The notes under the pieces are model-generated. The model saw only the letters and a program-made list of their open reading frames with translations. It was not told where the DNA came from and searched no databases. Below are positions 1-8,686 of a stretch of DNA of 64,000 nucleotides, one piece after another. The translations under genes and the position numbers were made by a program. Origin of the DNA: JAODBQ01 sp047602055 (GTDB lineage: Bacteria > Actinomycetota > Acidimicrobiia > Acidimicrobiales > Ilumatobacteraceae); NCBI GenBank assembly GCA_047602055.1, contig JASGIG010000001.1:3658001-3722000 (forward strand). Direction: 5' to 3'. Positions within the stretch are counted from its first letter, which is position 1, and every line of letters starts with the position of its first letter.

Positions 1-630
1 GATCGCGGGCTGGCCGGCGCCGAGGACGACGGCCTGCCGCCGGTCGGGTTGTGCGTCAGCGTGCTGCGCCAGCAGACCGCCGCCCAGGCCGCCGAGCTGG
101 TCGAGACACTCGTCGCCCTCGACCACCCACGCGTCGTCGCCCTGTCGATCGACGGCAACGAGGCCCGCGCCGGGCGCACCGGGCCGCGCTTCGCCAAGGC
201 GTTCGCCGCCGCCGGCGCGGCCGGGCTCAGGCGCACGGTCCACGCCGGCGAGTCGAGCGGGCCGCAGGGCGTGCGCGACGCGATCGAGCTGCTCGGGGCG
301 GATCGCATCGACCACGGCGTGCGCGCCGTCGAGGACCCGGCGCTGGTCGCCGAGCTCGCCGACCGCGGCGTGCCGCTCGGGATCTGCCCGTCGTCGAACG
401 TCACCCTCGGCGGCGCCGCCTCCGTCGCCGAGCACCCGATCGAGGGGCTGCGCCTGGCCGGCGTGGCAGTCAGCGTGAACACCGACGATCCGGCGTTCCT
501 CGGCACCGACCTGCTCGCCGAGTACCGCCTGTGCGTCGACGCGTTCGGCTGGGACGAGGCGACGGTCGGCGAGGTCGCGGCGACGTCGGTCGCCGCCTGC
601 TTCACCGCCCGCCGCCGGGGCCTGGCATGA
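1..630 (+). CDS. Adenosine deaminase family protein, C-terminal part (cut by window edge)
   Basis: Reading frame 1 is open from the first base, so the start lies outside the window. The visible 209 residues hold the C-terminal half of a metal-dependent adenosine/adenine deaminase barrel: HAGE (metal His and catalytic Glu), DRIDHG, CPSSNV and NTDDP, in the usual order. The family hydrolytically deaminates adenosine or a related purine. Its stop overlaps the ATG of a small open frame that leads into the adenine deaminase gene, so the two are probably co-transcribed. A second, complete deaminase of the same family lies at 4034, so the exact substrate of this one is uncertain. Confidence 0.85.
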   Translation, partial: DRGLAGAEDDGLPPVGLCVSVLRQQTAAQAAELVETLVALDHPRVVALSIDGNEARAGRTGPRFAKAFAAAGAAGLRRTVHAGESSGPQGVRDAIELLGADRIDHGVRAVEDPALVAELADRGVPLGICPSSNVTLGGAASVAEHPIEGLRLAGVAVSVNTDDPAFLGTDLLAEYRLCVDAFGWDEATVGEVAATSVAACFTARRRGLA

Positions 631-725
631 GCGAGCGCAGCAAGCTCACCATCGTCACGGCGAGCGAAGGCGGGCACCATCTCGGCGCTGTGCTGGCAGC
701 CGTCCACGAACCGATGGTCCCCTGA
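627..725 (+). CDS. Junction mini-ORF, MSERS type (32 codons)
   Basis: A 99-bp open frame starts with ATGAGCGAGCGCAGC. Its ATG overlaps the upstream deaminase stop (ATGA) and its TGA overlaps the adenine deaminase ATG (TGATG). The same opening recurs at 2569, 40672, 40752 and, slightly altered, at 41576, always at gene junctions on the coding strand. No domain is recognisable. It may be a translated coupling leader or simply a repeat that keeps the frame open; translation is not shown. Confidence 0.4.
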   Translation: MSERSKLTIVTASEGGHHLGAVLAAVHEPMVP

Positions 726-2572
726 TGATGAGCGAGCACCTACCGGCGGAGCTGCTGCCGACGCTCGCCGGGTTGCAGCGGCTGCGCCTCGTCGCCAACG
801 GCACCGAGGCCGGCGACCTGATCATCCGCAACGCCCGCGTCGTCGCCGTGCACACCGGTGAGGTGCTCACCCGCGACGTCGTCGTCGCCGGTGCGCACAT
901 CGCTGCGGTCACCCCCGTCGGACGCTTCGACGCGCCCGCCGTCGTCGACGCCGACGGCCTGCACCTCGTGCCGAACTTCATCGACGCCCACATCCACATC
1001 GAGTACACGATGCTCACTCCCGGCGAGCTGGCCCGGCTGATCGTCCCCCGCGGCACGACGACGCTGCTCGCCGACCCGAACTGCATCGCCAACGTGCTCG
1101 GCCCCGAGGCGATCGACCTCGTCGGCACCACCGGCACGCCGCTGCGGATCCTCCAGCAGATCTCCCCGGAGGTGCCGCGTCTGCCCGGCATGGAGCTCGG
1201 CGGCGCCACCGTGCCCGACGACGAGGTGCTGCGGCGCATCGCCCTGCCGAACGTGGTGTCGCTCGGCGAGGGCAACCCGTTCAACCTCTCCGAGGCGTCG
1301 GCGCGCAAGCAGCTGGCCGCGCTCGCCGCCGGCAAGCGGATCACCGGGCACACGGCTCGGCTCGCCGACGAGCCGCTGTGGGCGTACCTCGCCGGTGGCG
1401 TCGGTGACGACCACAACGCGTTCACCACGGCCGAGGTGCTCGACCGGCTGCGCCTCGGCTCGGCGATCACGGTGATGGCCGGGAGCATGAACGACAACAC
1501 CCCGGCGGTGTTCGCCGACGTCGGCGCGCTCGGCGACGGGCTGGCACACATCAGTTTCTGCGCCGACGACAAGCACGTCGAGGACCTCGCCGAGCAGGGC
1601 CACATCGACCATCACGTCCGCCAGGCGGTGCGTGCCGGGGTGCCGCCGGCGACGGCGATCCGGATGGCGACGCTCAACGCCGCGGTCCACTTCCGTCTGG
1701 ACCACGTGCTCGGCTCGGTCACCCCGTCGCGCCTTGCCGACGTGATGCTCGTCGCCGACCTCGCCGACCCCCGCCCGGCAGCGGTGTTCGTCGGCGGCGT
1801 GCAGGTGGCCGCCGACGGCCGGCCGCTGTTCGCCAACACCGACGTGATGCCCGACTCGACCCGCTCGACCGTGCACCTCGCGCCCGGCCTGTCGGGCGAC
1901 TCGTTCGCCGTCCGCGCCGACGGCCCGACCGCGTGGGTGCAGGCCGCCGAGATGTACGACGGCTACTTCAAGCGCGCCTTCCACGCCGAGCTGCCCGTCG
2001 TCGGCGGCACGGTGTGCTGCGACACCCGGCGCGACGTCGTCAAGGTCGCGGTGGTCGACCGTCATCACGCCACGGCGACGATCGGCGTGGGCTACGTGCG
2101 CGGCTTCGGCCTGCGCCGCGGCGCGCTGGCGGCGACGACGAACTGCGAGAACCAGAACCTCGTCGTGCTCGGTACCGACGACGCGGCGATGGCCGCGGCC
2201 TGCCACGCCGCCGCGGCGATCGGTGGCGGCTACGTCGCCGTCGACGGCGACGGCATGGTGCTCGCCGCGTGCCCGCTGCCCATCGCCGGGATCATGAGCG
2301 ACGCCCCGTGGGAGGACGTGCGCGACGCCTCCGTCGCCGTCAACGCCGCGGCTGTGTCGCTGGGTGTCACCATCCCGGCGCCGTTCATGATCATGGCGTT
2401 CGTCGGTCTCGCCGGCGTACCCGAGCTCGGCCTCACCGAGCTCGGCCTGATCGACGTCGCCACCCAGTCGTTCACCCCCGTCGTGCTCCAGCCCGGGCTG
2501 GTCTGCTGCCGCTGCCCGAGCCACGCCCACGACGTCCATCGCCTGTTCGACCCGACCGGCGTGCTGCCATGA
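725..2572 (+). CDS. ade: Adenine deaminase
   Basis: 615 residues, the length expected for bacterial adenine deaminase, which converts adenine to hypoxanthine. The N-terminal amidohydrolase part shows the composite-domain strands, then DAHIHIEYTML (metal-binding HxH, about residue 95), PRGTTTL, DPNCIANV and CADDKHVEDL with GHIDHHVR. The C-terminal part has GFGLRRGALA and TTNCENQNLVVLG, typical of the Ade C-terminal domain. Two adjacent ATG codons (725 and 728) could start it. It sits between deaminase genes and a nucleoside hydrolase, so purine salvage is the likely context. The family also holds deaminases of other purine analogues, so adenine is inferred. Confidence 0.85.
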   Translation: MMSEHLPAELLPTLAGLQRLRLVANGTEAGDLIIRNARVVAVHTGEVLTRDVVVAGAHIAAVTPVGRFDAPAVVDADGLHLVPNFIDAHIHIEYTMLTPGELARLIVPRGTTTLLADPNCIANVLGPEAIDLVGTTGTPLRILQQISPEVPRLPGMELGGATVPDDEVLRRIALPNVVSLGEGNPFNLSEASARKQLAALAAGKRITGHTARLADEPLWAYLAGGVGDDHNAFTTAEVLDRLRLGSAITVMAGSMNDNTPAVFADVGALGDGLAHISFCADDKHVEDLAEQGHIDHHVRQAVRAGVPPATAIRMATLNAAVHFRLDHVLGSVTPSRLADVMLVADLADPRPAAVFVGGVQVAADGRPLFANTDVMPDSTRSTVHLAPGLSGDSFAVRADGPTAWVQAAEMYDGYFKRAFHAELPVVGGTVCCDTRRDVVKVAVVDRHHATATIGVGYVRGFGLRRGALAATTNCENQNLVVLGTDDAAMAAACHAAAAIGGGYVAVDGDGMVLAACPLPIAGIMSDAPWEDVRDASVAVNAAAVSLGVTIPAPFMIMAFVGLAGVPELGLTELGLIDVATQSFTPVVLQPGLVCCRCPSHAHDVHRLFDPTGVLP

Positions 2573-2667
2573 GCGAGCGCAGCGAGCGAACCGACGTCAT
2601 AGTGCGTTTCGCTCGCTGGTGCACCCTTGTCGGCGACGTGATCCACGGCGAGACGGTGCACCAATGA
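2569..2667 (+). CDS. Junction mini-ORF, MSERSERT type (32 codons)
   Basis: Exactly 99 bp like the frame at 627. It opens MSERSERTDVIVRFAR; its ATG overlaps the ade stop (ATGA) and its TGA overlaps the ATG of the acyl-CoA dehydrogenase (ATGA). The first 18 or so bases and the RFAR segment match the 80-bp tandem unit upstream of glcD. Function unknown; it would carry ribosomes across the gap between the two genes. Confidence 0.4.
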   Translation: MSERSERTDVIVRFARWCTLVGDVIHGETVHQ

Positions 2668-3907
2668 GCCTCGACCCGTTGCTCGGTGCACTCATCCCCG
2701 TGCCGGCGTTCGCCCCCGCCGAGCTCGACGTGCTCGCCGCCATCGACGAGGCCGGCGCGGCCATGATCGGGCCGCTCGCCGCCGAGCACGACGCCGCCGG
2801 GCGGTACCCGACCCGCTCGATCGACGCGCTGCGGCCGACCGGGGCGCTGGCGCTCGGGGTGCCCGCCGCGCTCGGCGGGATCGGGGCGTCGCACGCCGCC
2901 AGCCTCGAGGCGCAGGTCCGCCTCGCCGTGCACGACTCGGCCGTCGCCCAGCTGTTCAAGGTCCACGACGAGCTGGCCCGCGAGATCCTCGTCTACTGCC
3001 CCGACACGCTGCGCGCCCCCTCGCGGCGCGGATCGTCGACGACCACCACGTGCTCGGCCTCGCCGTGGCCGAGGCCGGTCGCACGGTCGACGAGCCGTGG
3101 ACCTCGACGGTCCTCCCATCCGGCGACGAGCCTGGCTTCGTCGTCAGCGGCACGAAGATCTACACGACCGGCGCCGCCGAAGCCGACGAGATCGCCGTGT
3201 GGGCGTTCAACCCGGCCGTCGACGGCGTCGCGGAGCACCCCCTGCTCGGCTTCCAGCTGTCGCTCGTGCCCCGCGGCGCGCCCGGCGTCGACGTCCGCCG
3301 CGACTGGGACGCGCTCGGCCAGCGCGCCACCGACAGCGGCACGACGGTGTTCGACGCGGTGCACGTCGCCGCCGGCCGGCGCGCCAGCGAGTCGGGCCGC
3401 GCCCCGCTGCCCCAGAACGCGCTGCGCTACCAGGCCGGGTTCGCCGCGGTGCTCGTCGGCATCGGCATCGGTGCACTGCGCGCCGCGACGGCGTTCGTCG
3501 CCGGCAGCAGCCGGCCGTGGCCGTCGGCCGGCGTCGACTCGGCCGCCGACGATCCGCTGGTGCGCCGGCGGTGCGGGGAGCTCGCCGCGGACCTCGCTGC
3601 CGCGTACCAGGCGACGATGGCCACCGGCGCGCTGCTCGACGCGTTCGAGGCCGGCACGATCGGGCGCACCGAGCTGGCCGTTCCGATCTACGCCGCGAAG
3701 GTCGCCGCGCACCGCGCCGCGCTGCGGGCGACGAGCGAGATCTACGACCTGATGGGCACGCGCGCCGCCGCCCGCTCGACCGGCTTCGACCGCTGGTGGC
3801 GCAACGCCCGCACGCTGTCGCTCCACGACCCCGTCGCCTGGAAGCAGGAGGAGATCGGCCGGCACCTGCTCACCGGCTGGGACCCACCGCCGGGCATCTA
3901 CAGCTAG
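2664..3907 (+). CDS. Acyl-CoA dehydrogenase family protein, frameshifted
   Basis: About 414 residues when joined. The N-terminal helical part (MSLDPLLGAL to AREILVYCPDTLRAP) is in one frame. The middle and C-terminal parts (LAARIVDDHHVLGLAVAEAG onward, with VSGTKIYTTGA and FDRWWRNARTLSLHDP) are in another. The switch falls at a run of five C at 3016-3020; one extra C would restore RAPLAARIVDD without a break, so a one-base deletion is the simple explanation. The sequence resembles the flavin-dependent acyl-CoA dehydrogenase/DszC-like monooxygenase superfamily; the substrate is not evident. The start overlaps the preceding mini-ORF stop. Probably functional if the indel is a sequencing error. 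Confidence 0.75.
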
Positions 3908-4033
3908 GGAGCCGAGCCGATGGGCGAGGCGACCAATCATTACCGTGAGGTGTTTCGGCTGGCGAAGCCAGACGAAATGGACATCGTTCGGCTCACGGGT
4001 CGATCTACTCGCACCACTCCTGAGAGGACGCCG

Positions 4034-5032
4034 ATGCGCGACCTGCAGACCCTCCCCAAGGCCCACCTCCACCTCCACCTCGAGCTGGGGATGCGCCCCG
4101 GCACGCTCGCCGACCTCGCCGCCAAGGCCGGCGAGCCGGTGCCGACCGTGCGCGGCTACGGCAGCTTCACCGCGTTCAGCGAGATGTGCCGTGGCGCGAT
4201 CGGGTTCCTGCGCGACCGGGCGGACTGGGAGCGGCTGGCCGACGAGATCTGCGCCGATGCCGCCGCCGACGGGGCGACGTACATCGAGCCGAGCCTGTGG
4301 GCGACCGGCCACCGCGAGGTGTGGGGCTCCGACGAGGCCGTGTGGGACCTCGCCTTCGAGCTGTTCGAGGATGCCGGGGCGCGCCACGGCGTGTGCGTAC
4401 GGTTCATGGCCCCGGTCGACCGGGCATGGGACGACGAGGACGCGTCGGTCGCGCTGGCGGAGCTGGCCGTGTCGCGGCGTTCGGTCAACGGGGCGATGGG
4501 GATCGTCGGGCTCGGCCTGCACAACGACGAGGTCGGTCATCCGCCGGGCGACTTCGTCACGGCGTTCGCCATCGCCCGCGAGGGCGGCCTGCTGTCCACG
4601 CCGCACGCCGGCGAGCTCGAGCACGGCCAGTTCGTCGCCGACTCGATCGACCTGCTCGGCGCGAACCGCATCCAGCACGGCGTACGCAGCTTCGAGGTCC
4701 CCGGCCTCGTCGAGCGCCTGGCCGCCGAGGGCGTCTGCCTGGACGTCTGCCCGACGTCGAACGTCATGCTCAGCGTGTTCCCGTCGCTCGTCGAGCACCC
4801 GCTGCCGCGCCTGCTCGACGCCGGCGTGCGCTGCAGCCTCAATGCCGACGACCCGCTGCTGTTCGGACCGGGGATCCTCGACGAGTACGAGCTGGCTCGC
4901 CGCGATCTCGGGCTGTCCGACGAGCTGCTCGCGTCGATGGCCCGGTCCTCGTTCGAGTGCTCCGGCGCGCCCGACGACGTCAAGGCTGCCGGTGTCGCTG
5001 GTGTCGACGCCTGGCTGACCGCGCCAGGATGA
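4034..5032 (+). CDS. add: Adenosine deaminase
   Basis: 332 residues. KAHLHLHLE gives the N-terminal metal HxH at residues 13/15; PHAGELEHG (catalytic Glu, near residue 193), NRIQHGVRS, CPTSNVMLSV and NADDPLLFG follow in family order. It deaminates adenosine to inosine, the substrate of the nucleoside hydrolase that starts 4 bp downstream. ATG 4034 was chosen because it has a GAGAGG ribosome site and puts the HxH at the normal distance. The frame is open upstream to an ATG at 3920, which would add 38 lower-GC residues with no counterpart in the family that I recognise. Confidence 0.9.
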   Translation: MRDLQTLPKAHLHLHLELGMRPGTLADLAAKAGEPVPTVRGYGSFTAFSEMCRGAIGFLRDRADWERLADEICADAAADGATYIEPSLWATGHREVWGSDEAVWDLAFELFEDAGARHGVCVRFMAPVDRAWDDEDASVALAELAVSRRSVNGAMGIVGLGLHNDEVGHPPGDFVTAFAIAREGGLLSTPHAGELEHGQFVADSIDLLGANRIQHGVRSFEVPGLVERLAAEGVCLDVCPTSNVMLSVFPSLVEHPLPRLLDAGVRCSLNADDPLLFGPGILDEYELARRDLGLSDELLASMARSSFECSGAPDDVKAAGVAGVDAWLTAPG

Positions 5033-5036
5033 CCTG

Positions 5037-6011
5037 ATGGTCAAGCTGCTGATCGACACCGACTGCGGGATCGACGACGCCGTTGCACTGTGGTGGGCGG
5101 CCACGCAACCCGACGTCGAGCTCGTCGGCATCACCACCGTGTTCGGCAACGTCGACCTCGCCGCGGCCGCCGACAACGCCAGGCGCGTGCTCGAGCTCGC
5201 CGGTCGGGAGTCGACGCCGATCGCGCTCGGTGCGAGCGAGGCGTTCGGGCCGGCGCCCACGCTGCGCCGCGCCGACTTCATCCACGGCGCCGACGGCGTC
5301 GCCGACACGGGGCGGCGGCCCCGGCGGCCGGTCGCCGGCGGCGGCCCGAACGCGGTCGAGCTGCTGCACGGCGCGGTGCACGCCGCCCCGGGGGAGGTGA
5401 CGGTCGTGACGATCGGCCCGATGGCCAACGTCGCGGAGGCGATCGCCGCCGACGCGTCGTGGGCGCCGGCGGTACGCCGGCTGGTGGTCATGGGTGGGAC
5501 GATCGAGTGCCAGGGCAACGCCCTGCCCATGGCCGAGGCGAACATCGCCCACGATCCGCACGCGGCCGCCACGGCGCTTGCCGCGCCGTGGGCGACGCCA
5601 CCGCTGCTCGTCGGCCTCGACGTCACCCAGCGGGCGACGATCACCGCCGAGCTGCTCGCCCTGGCCCACGAGGGTCGCTCCCCCGCTGGCGCCGATCTGG
5701 CGGAGCTGCTCTCGTTCTACGCCCGCTTCGGCGGCACGTTCTGCGCCGCCGGCGAGTTCCCGTGCCACGACGCGCTGGCGGTGATGGCCGCGGCGCGGCC
5801 GGGGCTGGTCAGCGGCCCGGTGCTGCCGACCGCCGTACAGACCGGCGACGGCCCGGCGCTCGGCATGACGGTGGCCGACCGCCGCCAGCCGTTCTTCGAA
5901 GCGGCCGGTCAGCACCAGGCGCTGCCCGAGGGCTTCCATCCCTGCGAGGTGGGCACCGCCGTCGACGTCGACGCGTTCCGCGCCGAGCTACGCGCCCTGT
6001 TCGGCGGGTGA
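5037..6011 (+). CDS. Inosine/uridine-type nucleoside hydrolase
   Basis: 324 residues. The N-terminal DTDCGIDDAVAL is the calcium-binding DxDxGxDDA signature; VTIGPMANVAEA, VVMGG and EANIAHDPHAA are further family landmarks. Enzymes of this family split ribonucleosides into base and ribose. Four bases separate it from add, which supplies inosine, so the pair would turn adenosine into hypoxanthine plus ribose. Its 3' end overlaps the convergent Rieske gene by 24 bp. Confidence 0.9.
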   Translation: MVKLLIDTDCGIDDAVALWWAATQPDVELVGITTVFGNVDLAAAADNARRVLELAGRESTPIALGASEAFGPAPTLRRADFIHGADGVADTGRRPRRPVAGGGPNAVELLHGAVHAAPGEVTVVTIGPMANVAEAIAADASWAPAVRRLVVMGGTIECQGNALPMAEANIAHDPHAAATALAAPWATPPLLVGLDVTQRATITAELLALAHEGRSPAGADLAELLSFYARFGGTFCAAGEFPCHDALAVMAAARPGLVSGPVLPTAVQTGDGPALGMTVADRRQPFFEAAGQHQALPEGFHPCEVGTAVDVDAFRAELRALFGG

Positions 6012-6995
6012 CGGCACGAGGTCGGCGAGCACCCGGCGCAGCTCGATCGTCAACCGGTCGGCGCGGGTGTGCACCTCGACGGTGCGATCCGTCGGCATCC
6101 GCTCGCGGATGTTGCGCTGCACGGCGAGGTCCTCGTCGAGGACGCGCTGCTCGAAGGCGACGGCGTGCTCGAGCTGGGTGGCGTCGAGGTCGTCGCGCAG
6201 CAGCGTCGTGTACACCCGGCAGGTCCGCCCCCGCATCGGCTGCACGCCGAACACGATGATGTTCGTGCCGCCGGCGTCGAGGTAGTCGAGTCGCAGCTCG
6301 GCGACGTACGGCGGGCGGTAGGTGTAGGTCATCCGCCGCCGCTGCACGAGCGGCCGTACGCCGGCCGCGACGCCCGGGTCCTCGTGGTGAGCGAACTCGT
6401 GCTCGGTGACCGCGGTGAAGCCGCGCTCGTCGTCGCGCAGCTCGTACCCGTCGACGTCACCGGACTCGGCCGACCCGAACGTCGCCGCGTGGACGAACGG
6501 GAAGTGGGCGACGTCGAGGAAGTTGTCGAGCATGAAGCCGGGGTCGACCTCGGCCACGGACGGTTCGAGGATGCCGGTGAGGAACCCGGCCCCGAGTGGT
6601 TCGTCCACGGGTGGCGCGACCGGTGGCGGCTCGGGCGCGAGCCAGACGATCGCGGCGCGCTCGGCGACCGCGCCGGCGGCGTGCAGGCGGGCTCGCGGGG
6701 GCACCGTCGCGCCGGGGCCGAGCGCCGGGATCAGCGTGCACGCGCCCGAGGCGCCGAAGCGCCAGCCGTGGTATCCGCACTGGATCTCGCCGCTGTCCAG
6801 GAGGCAGCCGGCCGACAGCGGCGCGAGGCGGTGCGGGCAGCGGTCGGCGAACGCGAGCACCTCGCCGCCGGCGGCGCGCCACAGCACCCACGGCTCGTCG
6901 AGCAGCCACACCTGCACGGGCGCTGCCGTGACCTCGGATGCCAGCGCCACGGGGTACCACGCGTCGCGCAGTGCGGGGACGGTCGACGTGGTCAC
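5988..6995 (-). CDS. Rieske [2Fe-2S] oxygenase, large-subunit type
   Basis: 335 residues. The N-terminal Rieske domain shows CPHRLAPLSAG (about residue 53) and CGYHGW (about 73), the C-x-H and C-x2-H ligands of a 2Fe-2S cluster. The remainder contains DNFLDVAHFPFVH, the usual form of the mononuclear iron site of ring-hydroxylating or demethylating oxygenases. Closest style is vanillate-demethylase/pheophorbide-oxygenase-like, but the substrate cannot be read. No reductase gene is adjacent. It follows pxpC by 61 bp on the same strand. Confidence 0.85.
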   Translation of the reverse strand: MTTSTVPALRDAWYPVALASEVTAAPVQVWLLDEPWVLWRAAGGEVLAFADRCPHRLAPLSAGCLLDSGEIQCGYHGWRFGASGACTLIPALGPGATVPPRARLHAAGAVAERAAIVWLAPEPPPVAPPVDEPLGAGFLTGILEPSVAEVDPGFMLDNFLDVAHFPFVHAATFGSAESGDVDGYELRDDERGFTAVTEHEFAHHEDPGVAAGVRPLVQRRRMTYTYRPPYVAELRLDYLDAGGTNIIVFGVQPMRGRTCRVYTTLLRDDLDATQLEHAVAFEQRVLDEDLAVQRNIRERMPTDRTVEVHTRADRLTIELRRVLADLVPSPAEQGA

Positions 6996-7056
6996 GCCGT
7001 CGATGCTAGGGACGGACCATGTCGCCCCTGTTTCCGCCCCGTGACGACTCGATCCG

Positions 7057-7902
7057 TCAGCGTCCCGGGCGCAGGTGCAGCGTGTCGCCGGGACGGGCCT
7101 GGGCTACGACACCGAGCGAGGCGTCGTCGACGACGGCGATCACCGGGTAGCCGCCGGTGGTCGGGTGGTCGGCGAGCATCACGATCGGCTGGCCGTCGGG
7201 CGGGACCTGCACGGCACCGAGCACGAGGCCTTCGGACGGCAGCTCGTCCGTGACCACGCGCTCCAGCGGCCGGGCACCAGCCAGGCGGCAGCCGACCCGG
7301 TCGACGTCGTTGCCGACGGTGTAGGGCTGGCCGCACAGCAGCGCCCACGCCCCGGCAGCGAACCAGTCTCGGCGCCAGCCGGGCAGGACGCCGACGACGT
7401 CGCCGGCAGGCCGTGCGGGCGCCACGTCGCCGGTGATCGGCGTGCCGGGGTCGGCACCGATCGGCAGCACGTCGCCGGCGCGGACGCTCGGGCCGATCTG
7501 CCCGAGCGTGTCGCGGCTGCGCGAGCCGAGCACCGGGGCGACGTCGATCCCGCCACGCACGGCGACGTAGGTCCGCAGGCCGGCGCGCGGCACTCCGACC
7601 GTCAGCGTCGCACCGGCCGGCAGGACGTGGGCATGCCCGTACCCGAGCGCCGGGCCGCCGACGATCGTCAGCGGCGCCGGAGCGCCGGTCACGGCGACGA
7701 GCGCCGGCGCGACGCAGCGCAGCACCAGCCCACCGCTCGTCTCCAACGCGGCGAGCCCCTCGGCGTTGCCGACCAGCCGGTTGGCCAGCGCATGCGCGCC
7801 GACGTCGGCGGCGCCGGAGCGCCCGACGCCGAGATGCGCCCAACCGGGGCGGCCGCGGTCCTGCACCGTCGTGGCCATCCCCGCGACGAGCACCTCGATC
7901 AT
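7057..7902 (-). CDS. pxpC: 5-oxoprolinase subunit C (KipA-like, biotin-dependent carboxyltransferase family)
   Basis: 281 residues starting MIEVLVAGMATTVQDRGRP, with WAHLGVGRSGAAD and PGDTLHLRPGR near the end, typical of the KipA/PxpC family. With PxpA and PxpB it forms the prokaryotic ATP-dependent 5-oxoprolinase that opens pyroglutamate to glutamate. The frame extends 11 codons upstream, but ATG 7902 starts where the family starts. pxpB and pxpA lie upstream on the same strand. Confidence 0.88.
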   Translation of the reverse strand: MIEVLVAGMATTVQDRGRPGWAHLGVGRSGAADVGAHALANRLVGNAEGLAALETSGGLVLRCVAPALVAVTGAPAPLTIVGGPALGYGHAHVLPAGATLTVGVPRAGLRTYVAVRGGIDVAPVLGSRSRDTLGQIGPSVRAGDVLPIGADPGTPITGDVAPARPAGDVVGVLPGWRRDWFAAGAWALLCGQPYTVGNDVDRVGCRLAGARPLERVVTDELPSEGLVLGAVQVPPDGQPIVMLADHPTTGGYPVIAVVDDASLGVVAQARPGDTLHLRPGR

Positions 7903-7960
7903 CGAGACACCCCACCACCGCGAGCCGAGCCGCACGCGCCGGTCCGAGTCCGACGTGCTG

Positions 7961-8024
7961 GTCCGAGTCGCTGACGTCGGGCAGTCCGACGTGTGCGACT
8001 CGCACCGACGCCTGCGACTCGGAC
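7961..8024. repeat. Inverted repeat in the pxpB-pxpC gap
   Basis: Perfect 11-bp arms GTCCGAGTCGC (7961-7971) and GCGACTCGGAC (8014-8024) enclose 42 bases that contain several TCCGAC/CCGACGTG words. A further GGTCCGAGTCCGACGTGC lies just left. It resembles the palindromic repeats in the next gap in style but not in exact sequence. Confidence 0.6.
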
Positions 8025-8053
8025 GCCGCCGCGGCCGGCGAGCAGCCGGTCGG

Positions 8054-8671
8054 TCATCGAGGCTCGAAGCGGACGGTCGTGCCCGGAGCGAGGAGCGCTG
8101 GCGGCGTTCGCCCCGGATCGAACAGCGTCACGTCGGTGCGGCCGAGCAGGTGCCAGCCGCCGGGGCTCGCCGTCGGGTACACCGCCGAGAGGTCGCCGGC
8201 GACCGCCACCGAGCCGGCTGGGACCCGCGGCCGGGGTGTTGCCCGCCGCGGCAGGACCAGCACCGCGCACAACCCCGTCAAGTAGGCGAAGCCCGGGGCG
8301 AAGCCGCAGAACGCGACGGTGTAGACCGCCCCGGCGTGCGCGGCGACGACGTCGTCGATGCCCAGCCCGCAACGCGCCGCGACCTCGGCAAGATCGTCGC
8401 CGTCGTAGTCGACCGGGACCACCACCATCCCGGCGGGCGCTGCGGCCGCGGTGCGAGGCATCGACGACAGCCGCTCGGCGACGACGGCGCGCAGCGCGTC
8501 CGCCGGCAGCGAGCCGCGCACGAGCACCGTCCGCTGCGCCCCGACCACGTCCTCGACGCCGTCCAACGGCGAGGCCCGCAGCGACGCCGCCAGCGCCGTC
8601 GCCTCGCCCGTCGAGCTGACCTCGACCAGCACCCCATGCCGCCCCGCCCCGACGATCCGAGGCGCCGTCAC
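8054..8671 (-). CDS. pxpB: 5-oxoprolinase subunit B (KipI-like)
   Basis: 205 residues from GTG 8671, chosen because GGGAGG lies six bases upstream and the protein then begins at the family start (VTAPRIVGAGRHGVLVEV). FCGFAPGFAYLTGL and the final PGTTVRFEPR are characteristic of the KipI/PxpB family. It works with PxpC and PxpA. The frame is open upstream through a repeat copy, which should not be included. No indel was found. Confidence 0.88.
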   Translation of the reverse strand: MTAPRIVGAGRHGVLVEVSSTGEATALAASLRASPLDGVEDVVGAQRTVLVRGSLPADALRAVVAERLSSMPRTAAAAPAGMVVVPVDYDGDDLAEVAARCGLGIDDVVAAHAGAVYTVAFCGFAPGFAYLTGLCAVLVLPRRATPRPRVPAGSVAVAGDLSAVYPTASPGGWHLLGRTDVTLFDPGRTPPALLAPGTTVRFEPR

Positions 8672-8686
8672 CGAGAGCCTCCCGGG

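Noticed and set aside
2993..5644. 883-codon antisense frame opposite the acyl-CoA dehydrogenase and add
   Set aside because: Composition is Arg/Gly/Asp-rich without motifs; it is the third-position shadow of high-GC genes on the other strand.
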